In this document: piece by piece, positions 9,715 through 18,866 of the stretch
Position numbering within the stretch: the stretch's first letter is position 1
How the letters are laid out: each line of letters begins with the position of its first letter
DNA from: Blattabacterium cuenoti
GTDB taxonomy: Bacteria > Bacteroidota > Bacteroidia > Flavobacteriales > Blattabacteriaceae
Direction: 5' to 3'
NCBI RefSeq assembly: GCF_014251655.1
Contig: NZ_CP059225.1
Span: 418,028 to 482,027 of the forward strand
Length of the DNA: 64,000 nt
Translations under genes and position numbers: made by a program
The notes under the pieces: generated by a model
What the model saw: the letters and a program-made list of their open reading frames with translations, nothing else
The model's database searches: none
Told to the model about the DNA's origin: nothing

Positions 9715-10599
9715 TTATGAATTTATTTGTTTTAATAAATGTAACATTTTCTTTTTTAAGGTAGAAGTTCCTACCAATAATGGTAATCTTACATATGGAT
9801 CACATATTTCTATAAGACTCAAAAGAGTTTTTATTCCTGTAGGATTTCCTTCTTCATAAATAAGATCTATCATGTGAAAAATATCATAAAATATAGAAAA
9901 CGATTTTTCTATTCTATTCTTTCTTGCTAAAAAAATCATTCTAGAAAAAAGTTTAGGAAAACCTTGAGCAATTACAGAAATAACACCTTCTCCACCTCCT
10001 AATATAACAGGTAAAGTGATAAAATCATCTCCTGATATGACACTAAAATTCTGTGGTTTTTTTTCAATAATTTTATAAGACTGTAATATATTTCCAGAAG
10101 CTTCTTTTATTCCTATTATTCTTTTAAAATTTTTAGCTAAACGTAAAACAGTATTAGGTAAAACATTAGATCCTGTTCTTTTAGGAACATTATAAATAAT
10201 TATATCAGCTTCTGTACAATTTACAATTGATTTAAAATGTTGATATATTCCTTCTTGAGAAGGTCTATTATAATAAGGAGAAACTGAAAGAATAGCATAA
10301 AAATCTGATACATTTTTTATGCTATTTATTTGTTTTATAACATTTTTTGTATTATTACCTCCTACTCCTAATAATAAAGGAAGTTTTTTATAATTTGCGT
10401 TTTGAATACATGCAATTACATCTTTTTTCTCTTCTTCTTTTAAAGTAGCTGTCTCAGCAGTAGTACCCAATACCACTAAATAATCAACTTCATTATCTTC
10501 TACATATCTTACAAGCTTTTCAAGTCCATTGAAATCTATTTTTCCATCTTTTTTAAAAGGAGTAACTAACGCTACACCTGTCCCATATAATTTTTTCAT
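9715..10599 (-). CDS. dapA: 4-hydroxy-tetrahydrodipicolinate synthase
   Basis: Condenses pyruvate with aspartate semialdehyde, the first committed step of lysine and diaminopimelate synthesis. Full length (294). Family signature GTTAETATL, catalytic Tyr in IIYNVPKRTG (Y136), and Schiff-base Lys in IGIKEASGN (K165), followed by SGDDFITLP. Lysine supply is a plausible benefit to the host, while diaminopimelate feeds peptidoglycan. Confidence 0.96.
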   Translation of the reverse strand: MKKLYGTGVALVTPFKKDGKIDFNGLEKLVRYVEDNEVDYLVVLGTTAETATLKEEEKKDVIACIQNANYKKLPLLLGVGGNNTKNVIKQINSIKNVSDFYAILSVSPYYNRPSQEGIYQHFKSIVNCTEADIIIYNVPKRTGSNVLPNTVLRLAKNFKRIIGIKEASGNILQSYKIIEKKPQNFSVISGDDFITLPVILGGGEGVISVIAQGFPKLFSRMIFLARKNRIEKSFSIFYDIFHMIDLIYEEGNPTGIKTLLSLIEICDPYVRLPLLVGTSTLKKKMLHLLKQINS

Positions 10600-10689
10600 T
10601 AGATTACTACATTTGCAATATATAAACAGATGTAAAAACGCATATTAATTAAAAAAGAATAATAATACCACAACATATTATTATATACA

Positions 10690-10959
10690 TCAATATCTTT
10701 TTGTTCTTGGTCTAGCTATAGATACAATAATATTTCTTCCCATAAATTCTGTTCCATTTAGTTTTTCTATAGCTTGTTTAGCATTCTCTTCATTAGACAT
10801 TTCTATAAATCCAAATCCTTTGCTTCTTTTGTTTGATGTAGATTCATCAAAAATTATTTTAGCATGAGTCACTTCTCCTATAGATTCGAAATATTTTTTT
10901 AATTCTTGTTCTGTCATGTCATATGATAAGTTACCTACGTATAATTTCGTATTGTCCAT
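10690..10959 (-). CDS. RNA-binding protein with one RRM domain
   Basis: An 89-residue protein that is a single RNA recognition motif. RNP2 is KLYVGNLSY and RNP1 is SKGFGFIEM, with the usual NAKQAIEKLNG helix between and a short Arg/Lys tail. Related proteins in Bacteroidetes are abundant and thought to act on mRNA, but the target here is unknown. ATG at 10959 (MDNTKLYVG) is preferred over an upstream frame extension to 10986. A perfect -7 element lies just upstream on the same strand. Confidence 0.88.
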   Translation of the reverse strand: MDNTKLYVGNLSYDMTEQELKKYFESIGEVTHAKIIFDESTSNKRSKGFGFIEMSNEENAKQAIEKLNGTEFMGRNIIVSIARPRTKRY

Positions 10960-10982
10960 ATTAAAAATAAATTGTTTTAAAA

Positions 10983-11009
10983 GCAAATTTAGAAAAATAT
11001 TTTTTCTAA
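10983..11009 (-). promoter_or_regulatory. -7 element and inverted repeat upstream of the RRM gene
   Basis: On the minus strand, positions 10990-10983 read TAAATTTG, an exact TAnnTTTG match. An inverted repeat with 10-base arms (10987-10996 and 11000-11009, core TTTAGAAAAA, spacer TAT) overlaps its upstream edge. No clear -33 TTTG is seen at the expected spacing. The repeat could be an operator, or a chance A/T palindrome. Confidence 0.35.
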
Positions 11010-11139
11010 AAATATAATATACATACTTATTATTAAAATTAAATAAGGTTTATTCAAAAAAAAATTCTGATTCTAAATTAAGAAAAATGTTCATTTTTTT
11101 TATCTTAAAAAAATGAAATTATTTTTAAGAAAATTTTTA

Positions 11140-12312
11140 ATGAATAATTTTTCTATTGTATCATCGTTATTAGATAACGATTTTTATAAATTCACGATGC
11201 AAAATGCTGTTATAAAATTATTTCCATTAGCAAAAGCTAAATATGAATTTATTAATCGAGGGAAACATACTTTTCCAAAAAATTTTGGATATCTTTTAAA
11301 AGAAAATTTGAAGAAAATGTCTCTTCTAAAACTTTCAAGTGAAGAAAGAATTTATTTAGAAAAATATTGTCCTTATTTAGATTCTTCTTACTTAGATTTT
11401 TTAAATAAATATCAATATAATCCAAAAGAAGTAAATATATATCAAAAAGGAAAGAATATTCAAATGAATATAGAAGGATTATGGAGTAGAACTATTTTAT
11501 GGGAAGTCCCTATAATGGCTATTATTTCTGAATTATATTATAAGTTAACAGGAGCAAAACGAATATCAAACAAAAAAATTACCATTTTAACTAAAGAAAA
11601 ATTGAAAAAATATGAAAGATTAAAAGTTCAAATAGGAGAATATGGGACAAGAAGAAGATATTCCTATCGAGTACATAAACTTGTATTAAAAATACTTATG
11701 GAATACGGATATCCTTTTTTTATAGGAAGCAGTAATCTTCATTTTTCTCATATTTTTTCAATCAAACCAATAGGAACCCAAGGCCATGAATGGATCATGT
11801 TCCATGCAGCAAAATATGGATTTGATGAAGCAGATCGTATAGCAATGGAAAATTGGTTAAACATTTACGGTGGAAATTTAGGGATCGCTTTATCTGATAC
11901 ATATACTTCATCAATTTTTTTCAAAAACTTTAATAAAAAACTATCTAGTATTTTTAAAGGAGTGAGACATGATAGTGGAGATCCTATTTTTTTTGCTAAA
12001 GAAACTATTCAACATTATAAAAAATTTCAAATAAATCCCATCAGAAAAAAAATTATATTTTCGGATAATCTTAATCCATATAAAGTAGCTGATATTTCTT
12101 CTTTTTGCAAAAACAAAATAATTCCTATTTTCGGAATAGGAACTAATTTTACTAATGATGTAGGTCCTCCTAATATGAATATTGTTATAAAAATGGTTCA
12201 AGCTCTTCCAGAAAAAAAATGGGTATCAGTAGTAAAACTATCTAATGTTAAAGAAAAATCTACTGGTAAAAAAAATATGATTTTTTTAGCAAAAAAAACT
12301 CTTCATTTATGA
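11140..12312 (+). CDS. pncB: Nicotinate phosphoribosyltransferase
   Basis: Makes nicotinate mononucleotide from nicotinate, a salvage route to NAD. Family motifs: SLLDNDFYKFTMQ at the N-terminus, YGTRRRYS (the phosphohistidine region differs, but the surrounding motif is conserved), GTQGHEWIMFH, and KGVRHDSGDP in the phosphate-binding site. ATG 11140 gives 390 residues, close to the family norm. An in-frame ATG at 11113 would add nine codons (MKLFLRKFL) with no family counterpart. The gene stands alone, facing away from the RRM gene. Confidence 0.9.
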   Translation: MNNFSIVSSLLDNDFYKFTMQNAVIKLFPLAKAKYEFINRGKHTFPKNFGYLLKENLKKMSLLKLSSEERIYLEKYCPYLDSSYLDFLNKYQYNPKEVNIYQKGKNIQMNIEGLWSRTILWEVPIMAIISELYYKLTGAKRISNKKITILTKEKLKKYERLKVQIGEYGTRRRYSYRVHKLVLKILMEYGYPFFIGSSNLHFSHIFSIKPIGTQGHEWIMFHAAKYGFDEADRIAMENWLNIYGGNLGIALSDTYTSSIFFKNFNKKLSSIFKGVRHDSGDPIFFAKETIQHYKKFQINPIRKKIIFSDNLNPYKVADISSFCKNKIIPIFGIGTNFTNDVGPPNMNIVIKMVQALPEKKWVSVVKLSNVKEKSTGKKNMIFLAKKTLHL

Positions 12313-12383
12313 TAAAAAAGCTTTGATGACATAATGACATTTTATTTTTACCTTTATTTGATTCTAAAAAAAAATTAGATGTA

Positions 12384-13721
12384 ATGGAAGAAAAAAAATC
12401 AAATCAAAATTTTTATATTGAGAGTTATGGATGCCAAATGAATGTATCTGATAGTGAGATCGTTACTTCTATATTATTAAAAAACGGATATTTTTTATCT
12501 CAAGATTTAAAAAAAGCAAACATTATATTATTAAATTCTTGTTCTATACGAGAAAAAGCAGAATTAACTATCAAAAAAAGACTAGAACAATTAGAATTTC
12601 TTAAAAAAAAGAAAAAAATTATGTTTGGAATTATAGGTTGTTTTTCTAAACAAATGGAAAATTTTCTTATAGAAGAAAAAAAAGTAGATTTTATAGTAAA
12701 TCCTAATTCTTATAAAGAAATATCTAATATCATTTATCATGCAAAAATAGGAAAAAGATACTTATATGCTATAAATAGAAATGAAACATATGAAAATATA
12801 AAACCATTTCATATAAATGAAAATAAAGTAACAACTTTTTTAAGTATAACACGAGGATGTAATAATATGTGTACATTCTGCATAGTTCCTTTCACTAGAG
12901 GAAGAGAAAAAAGTAGTAGTCCAAATTCTATAATAGAAAAATGCAAACGTTTATATAAAAATGGATATAAAGAAGTGACTCTATTAGGTCAAAATGTTGA
13001 TTCCTACCAATGGACAGAAAATTTCAATATGAAAAAAAATATAGATTTTTCTGATCTTTTAAATCTTATAGCTAAAGAAAACCCTTTCCTAAGAATTAGA
13101 TTTTCTACATCTAATCCTCATGATATGTCAGATAAAGTATTGAAAGTAATTTCTAAAAATCCCAACATTTGTAAACATATTCATCTTCCTGTACAATCCG
13201 GAAGTAATAAAATATTAAAATTAATGAATAGAAAGTATACCCGTGAAGAATATCTTATTTTAATAAAAAAAATTAGAACTATAATTCCTGAATGCTCTAT
13301 TTCTCATGATATTATGACCGGTTTTTGTAACGAAGAAGAAAGCGACCACCAAGAGACTATCAGTTTAATGAATGAAGTAAAATATGATTACGGTTATATG
13401 TTTTTCTATTCTCCTAGACCCGGAACTTATGCATATAAAAAATTAGAAGATAACGTTCCTATCAATATAAAAAAAAAGCGATTAAAAGAAATTATTAATT
13501 TACAAAAAAATCATTCATACTTAAGAATGAAAAAACATTTAGGAAATGTAGAAGAAATTTTAATTGAAGGAAAATCGAAAAGAAATGATCAATATTGGTA
13601 CGGAAGAAATACACAGAATATTATTGTTGTTTTTCCAAAAAAATCTTCTAAAATAGGAGAATTAGTTCATGTAAAAATAATAAAAAATACATCTGCAACT
13701 TTAATAGGTTTAATTTGTTAA
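12384..13721 (+). CDS. miaB: tRNA-2-methylthio-N6-dimethylallyladenosine synthase
   Basis: Radical SAM enzyme that methylthiolates i6A37 in tRNA. The precursor base is made by MiaA, also encoded in this window. The N-terminal UPF0004 domain has three Cys that hold the auxiliary cluster (C17, C53, C86). The radical SAM cluster is RGCNNMCTFC (C159, C163, C166). A C-terminal TRAM domain occupies about 375-445. It is followed after 19 bases by the sigma-54 activator, probably as one transcript. Confidence 0.95.
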   Translation: MEEKKSNQNFYIESYGCQMNVSDSEIVTSILLKNGYFLSQDLKKANIILLNSCSIREKAELTIKKRLEQLEFLKKKKKIMFGIIGCFSKQMENFLIEEKKVDFIVNPNSYKEISNIIYHAKIGKRYLYAINRNETYENIKPFHINENKVTTFLSITRGCNNMCTFCIVPFTRGREKSSSPNSIIEKCKRLYKNGYKEVTLLGQNVDSYQWTENFNMKKNIDFSDLLNLIAKENPFLRIRFSTSNPHDMSDKVLKVISKNPNICKHIHLPVQSGSNKILKLMNRKYTREEYLILIKKIRTIIPECSISHDIMTGFCNEEESDHQETISLMNEVKYDYGYMFFYSPRPGTYAYKKLEDNVPINIKKKRLKEIINLQKNHSYLRMKKHLGNVEEILIEGKSKRNDQYWYGRNTQNIIVVFPKKSSKIGELVHVKIIKNTSATLIGLIC

Positions 13722-13740
13722 TAAATAAAGAAATAAAAAT

Positions 13741-14988
13741 ATGGAGTCTATCCAAAATATAAAACAAAAATTTGGAATCATTGGATATGATTATACTTTA
13801 CAAAGAGCATTAGAAAAAGCTATACAAGTCGCCCCTACCGATATTTCTGTTTTAGTTCTTGGAGAAAGCGGAGTAGGAAAAGAATTTATTCCAAAAATTA
13901 TTCATCAATTTTCTTGTAGAAAACACCATTCTTATATTGCTGTTAATTGTGGAGCTATTCCGGAAGGAACTATAGATAGTGAACTCTTTGGACACGAAAA
14001 AGGATCTTTTACAGGAGCTACTAGTATGCGAAAAGGTTATTTTGAAGGAGCAAATGGTGGAACTATTTTTTTAGATGAAGTAGGAGAACTTCCATTAACT
14101 ACACAAGTACGTCTTCTTAGAATTTTAGAATCTGGAGAATTTATTAAAGTTGGATCTTCTAAAATTCAAAAAACCAATATACGAGTTGTTGCAGCTACTA
14201 ATTTAAATATGATAGAATCTATACAAAAAGGAAAATTTAGAGAAGATTTATATTATCGTCTTAATACAGTACAAATTAATGTCCCTCCTTTACGTTATCG
14301 TAAAAATGATATCCAATTTTTATTCAAAAAATTTTCCAATGATTTTGCAGAAAAATACCATATGCCTCCTATTAGACTTACTAAAGAGTCTTTAAAATAT
14401 TTAGAAAACTATTCTTGGCCTGGTAATATTAGGCAATTAAAAAATATGACAGAACAAATTGCTGTTGTAGAAACAAAACGGGAAATTTGTGTAGATAAAT
14501 TAAAAGAATACATTCCAGATAATCTTCCCTCAATATCTTTTTCTCATTCTTCTTTTCATGATTTCTCCAAAGAAAGAGATTTTATTTATAAAATTTTATT
14601 TGATATGAAAGAAAATTTTAATAATTTAAAAAATATTACTTTACAATTAATAAAAAACCGTTTTGATCCCAGATTTTTTGAAAAAAACCAACAACTTATG
14701 GAAAAAGTTTTCGGTAAAATAATCCATAATAACAATAGAGATAATTCCATTTTTCAATTAGAAGATTTTTCCAAATTATCTTTAAATGAAAATTTAGATT
14801 ATGAATATGAAGAAGTAGAAGAAGATTCTTTAAAAAATGAATTACCTTCTTTTTCTTTACAAAAAAAAGAAATAGAATTTATTCAAAAAACTCTGAAAAA
14901 AAATAATGGAAAAAGAAAAAAAACAGCAAAAGAATTGGGAATTTCAGAACGAACATTATATAGAAAAATAAAACAGTATGGTTTATAA
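13741..14988 (+). CDS. Sigma-54-dependent transcriptional activator without receiver domain
   Basis: NtrC-class AAA+ enhancer-binding protein that would remodel the RNA polymerase-sigma54 closed complex. The protein begins almost directly with the AAA+ domain: Walker A GESGVGKE (41-48), the sigma-54 contact loop as GSFTGA (88-93, G-S in place of G-A), Walker B GTIFLDEV (about 108-115), and FREDLYYRLN in the arginine-finger region. A Fis-type helix-turn-helix ends the protein (KKTAKELGISERTLYRKIKQ). There is no receiver, GAF or PAS domain, so it may be constitutively active or controlled by its abundance. The same gene order (miaB, activator, lptE, secG) occurs in Flavobacteria. RpoN itself is not in this window. 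Confidence 0.92.
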   Translation: MESIQNIKQKFGIIGYDYTLQRALEKAIQVAPTDISVLVLGESGVGKEFIPKIIHQFSCRKHHSYIAVNCGAIPEGTIDSELFGHEKGSFTGATSMRKGYFEGANGGTIFLDEVGELPLTTQVRLLRILESGEFIKVGSSKIQKTNIRVVAATNLNMIESIQKGKFREDLYYRLNTVQINVPPLRYRKNDIQFLFKKFSNDFAEKYHMPPIRLTKESLKYLENYSWPGNIRQLKNMTEQIAVVETKREICVDKLKEYIPDNLPSISFSHSSFHDFSKERDFIYKILFDMKENFNNLKNITLQLIKNRFDPRFFEKNQQLMEKVFGKIIHNNNRDNSIFQLEDFSKLSLNENLDYEYEEVEEDSLKNELPSFSLQKKEIEFIQKTLKKNNGKRKKTAKELGISERTLYRKIKQYGL

Positions 14989-15456
14989 AAAAATTTTTTT
15001 TTATTCATTTTCTTATTTTTTGTAAATTGTTATCATCCATCTATTCCTTCATTTTTTAATACAAAAAAAACAATAGAAATAGGTAATTTTTCAGAAAAAA
15101 TAAATCTACCAAGAAGATCTATTGCTTTTGATTTTAAGAAATATCTTGAAGATTACATTATGAAGCATAGTCCTTCTAATTTAGTATTAAAAAATGGAGA
15201 TATCCTTGTTGAAGGAATATTTTTAGATTATGCAATTATTCCTACAAATAATTATCCATTAAAAAAAATTAAAATAACAGCTAAAATATATTATATAGAT
15301 AATTTTAATCCTAAAAAAAATTGGGAAGAATGCTTTATAGTTTCAGAAGAATTCTATCACAAAAAAAATTTCTTTTTAAAAGAAACTTTTGATAAGGTTA
15401 TTGAAAAACTAACAATACAAGTATATAAAAAAATATTTATTGATAATAATAAGTGA
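14978..15456 (+). CDS. lptE: LptE-family LPS-assembly lipoprotein, frameshifted in an A7T9 tract
   Basis: LptE plugs the LptD barrel that delivers LPS to the cell surface. The body of the protein is open from 14989 to the stop at 15456. It has no start codon ahead of its apparent signal-peptide end LFFVNC, a lipobox-like Cys. ATG at 14978, overlapping the activator stop by 11 bases, opens another frame as M-V-Y-K-K-I-F-F. That frame enters an A7 (14987-14993) T9 (14994-15002) tract. Adding one base in the tract joins the two frames into MVYKKIFFLFIFLFFVNC, a good lipoprotein signal. The gene is therefore either rescued by slippage or newly inactivated. The family assignment rests partly on its place between the activator and secG. 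Confidence 0.72.
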
Positions 15457-15466
15457 TCAAAAAAAT

Positions 15467-15709
15467 ATGGAAGATTTATTTATAACTATATTCGGATTTT
15501 TTATTATTATAACATGTTTTCTACTTATGTTAATTATTTTAATACAAAATCCTAAAAAAGAAAGTATTCATCATACTTTTATGGAAAAAGATTTTAGATT
15601 TTTTGGAGTAAAAAGAACAAATACTTTTCTTGAAAATATAACTTGGTTTTTATCTGCAGTTATATTTCTTCTAACTTTATTTTTCAATCTAATATTAAAA
15701 TCAAAATAA
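15467..15709 (+). CDS. secG: Preprotein translocase subunit SecG
   Basis: Small accessory subunit of the SecYEG translocon. The 80 residues hold two membrane segments (about 4-24 and 56-76) around a polar loop. The first is followed by ILIQNPK, the typical SecG end of helix 1. The open frame begins at a TTG at 15440, but ATG 15467 gives the expected N-terminus MEDLFITIFG. It overlaps nothing and lies 10 bases after lptE. Confidence 0.88.
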   Translation: MEDLFITIFGFFIIITCFLLMLIILIQNPKKESIHHTFMEKDFRFFGVKRTNTFLENITWFLSAVIFLLTLFFNLILKSK

Positions 15710-15736
15710 TAAAATGAATATTTTCTGCCATATTGA

Positions 15737-15756
15737 CATTTAACATTACTTAAATG
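15737..15756 (+). promoter_or_regulatory. Palindrome upstream of the groES promoter, possible activator-binding site
   Basis: CATTTAA (15737-15743) and TTAAATG (15750-15756) are perfect inverted copies separated by six bases. The site is about 25-45 bases upstream of the -24 element. Dimeric Fis-type HTH domains of sigma-54 activators bind such palindromes, so it is a candidate enhancer for the activator encoded at 13741. In AT-rich DNA a chance palindrome remains possible. Confidence 0.4.
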
Positions 15757-15780
15757 AAAAAAATTCAATTATTTCTCATT

Positions 15781-15796
15781 TGGCATGTTTTTGGCT
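15781..15796 (+). promoter_or_regulatory. Candidate sigma-54 (-24/-12) promoter of groESL
   Basis: TGGCATG (15781-15787), four bases, then TGGCT (15792-15796) fits the consensus TGGCACG-N4-TTGCW. The invariant GG and GC are present and spaced exactly right, with one mismatch in each half. GC-containing words are rare in these AT-rich gaps, so the match stands out. Transcription would start near 15807, leaving about 26 bases before the groES ATG. A TTGACA at 15733 has no convincing partner, and no TTTG / TAnnTTTG pair with normal spacing is present. Confidence 0.6.
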
Positions 15797-15833
15797 TTGA
15801 ACGGGTAGTATCGTTAACCTTAAAATTTATAAT

Positions 15834-17787
<1,954 letters not shown>

Positions 17788-17795
17788 ATAGAAAT

Positions 17796-17829
17796 AAAAA
17801 AAATAGTGTCTTAGGACACTATTTTTTTT
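17796..17829. terminator. Bidirectional rho-independent terminator between groEL and kdsC
   Basis: Arms AAATAGTGTC (17801-17810) and GACACTATTT (17815-17824) are perfect complements around a TTAG loop. A T-run follows on the plus strand and an A-run precedes (a T-run on the minus strand), so it can end both groESL and kdsC transcripts. Confidence 0.9.
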
Positions 17830-17830
17830 A

Positions 17831-18328
17831 TTAAAACCAATTTTTTTGGATTTTTAAAGTTTGTTCGATCACGTCTCTTACACATCCTCTTCCTCCTTTT
17901 TTCGGAGAAATATATTTAGATATATCTTTTACTTCTTGAACAGCATCTATGGGAGAACAAGGTAAAGCTACAGATTTCATTATTTCTATATCTGGGATAT
18001 CATCTCCCATATAAAGAATTTTTTTCTTAGTAATATTGAGAATATTACAATATTCATCTAAATATTTTTTTTTATTATCTGCACCTTGATAAATGTAACG
18101 TATATTCAGTCCTCTTAGACGACGAAAAACCATTATATCAGAACCCCTAGTAATAATACATAAATTATACCCTTTCCTTTTTGCTAACTGCATAGCATAT
18201 CCATCTTTAGCAAACATTTGACGAACCATTCCATATGGAAATAGACTTAAAGTACAATTCGTCAATACCCCATCTACATCAAATATGAAAGTAGTAATAT
18301 CATTCATTATATTTATATAATCATCCAT
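17831..18328 (-). CDS. kdsC: 3-deoxy-D-manno-octulosonate 8-phosphate phosphatase KdsC
   Basis: HAD-family phosphatase that releases KDO for lipid A core synthesis. The nucleophile motif is FDVDGVLT, followed by the Thr motif region (CIITRGSD), the Lys in ADNKKKYLDE, and MGDDIPDIEIM for metal binding. KdsC-like features include GRGCVRDVIEQ at the C-terminus. The 165 residues from the ATG at 18328 are normal in length. ATG 18307 (MNDITTFIFDVDG) is an equally good start. It supports retention of an LPS-type outer membrane together with LptE and the MsbA-like exporter. Confidence 0.9.
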   Translation of the reverse strand: MDDYINIMNDITTFIFDVDGVLTNCTLSLFPYGMVRQMFAKDGYAMQLAKRKGYNLCIITRGSDIMVFRRLRGLNIRYIYQGADNKKKYLDEYCNILNITKKKILYMGDDIPDIEIMKSVALPCSPIDAVQEVKDISKYISPKKGGRGCVRDVIEQTLKIQKNWF

Positions 18329-18360
18329 AAATCAACATATAATCTCATCCATAAATCAAC
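18321..18360. repeat. 16-base direct repeat at the kdsC start
   Basis: TCATCCATAAATCAAC occurs at 18321-18336 and again at 18345-18360, eight bases apart. The first copy covers the upstream start codon of kdsC. It looks like a recent short tandem duplication. Confidence 0.7.
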
Positions 18361-18375
18361 CTTTGATTATAATTA

Positions 18376-18768
18376 TTATATATCTTCAAAATTAATATTC
18401 GTGAAATTTTTTATTTCTGATGTTTTCTTTTTTACTTCTTTAGATTCTTGGTTATAGGTCATATGATTTTTAAAATCCTTTTGATGACGTTCCGAAATAA
18501 CTTCTCTTCCTTTTTCATTAATAATAAATCGAATCATATCATCAAGTATACTCTGAAATTTTGAAAAATCCTCTTTGTACAAATAAATTTTATGTTTTTT
18601 GTAAGTAATTTCTCCAGTTTCGGTAAAACTTTTTTTACTTTCAGTGATAGTTAAATAATAATCTCCTGCTCTTGTTTCTCTGGCATCAAAAAAATATGTA
18701 CGACTTCCAGTTTTTAGAGTTTTTGAACAAATTTCATTTCTTTCTTTAGTATTTTCTTTTTCGTCCAT
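18376..18768 (-). CDS. PUR-family (DUF3276) nucleic-acid-binding protein
   Basis: A 130-residue protein matching the Bacteroidetes DUF3276/PUR family, a PUR-alpha-like fold that binds single-stranded DNA or RNA. Seen in the sequence: SRTYFFDARETRAGDYYLTITESKK, here cited only for its YFFD and YYLTI strands, then KHKIYLYKEDFSKF and a charged C-terminal tail. The spirochaete relative BpuR is a regulator, but the role here is unknown. A -7 element TAGATTTG lies upstream at 18807-18800. Confidence 0.82.
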   Translation of the reverse strand: MDEKENTKERNEICSKTLKTGSRTYFFDARETRAGDYYLTITESKKSFTETGEITYKKHKIYLYKEDFSKFQSILDDMIRFIINEKGREVISERHQKDFKNHMTYNQESKEVKKKTSEIKNFTNINFEDI

Positions 18769-18799
18769 TTCAATAAAATATTATAATCCTATATTTAAG

Positions 18800-18807
18800 C
18801 AAATCTA
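18800..18807 (-). promoter_or_regulatory. -7 promoter element for the PUR-family gene
   Basis: The minus strand reads TAGATTTG, an exact TAnnTTTG match, about 32 bases before the start codon. No convincing -33 TTTG is visible upstream, so support is partial. Confidence 0.35.
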
Positions 18808-18866
18808 AAAAAAAAAATGGATCTTCCTATTTTTAATTCAAAAAAAATTTTTATAATAAAATATTA

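Noticed and set aside
15733-15738. TTGACA as a sigma-70-type -35 box for groES
   Set aside because: No TATAAT or TAnnTTTG element follows at a suitable distance, and Bacteroidetes do not use TTGACA as their main -35.
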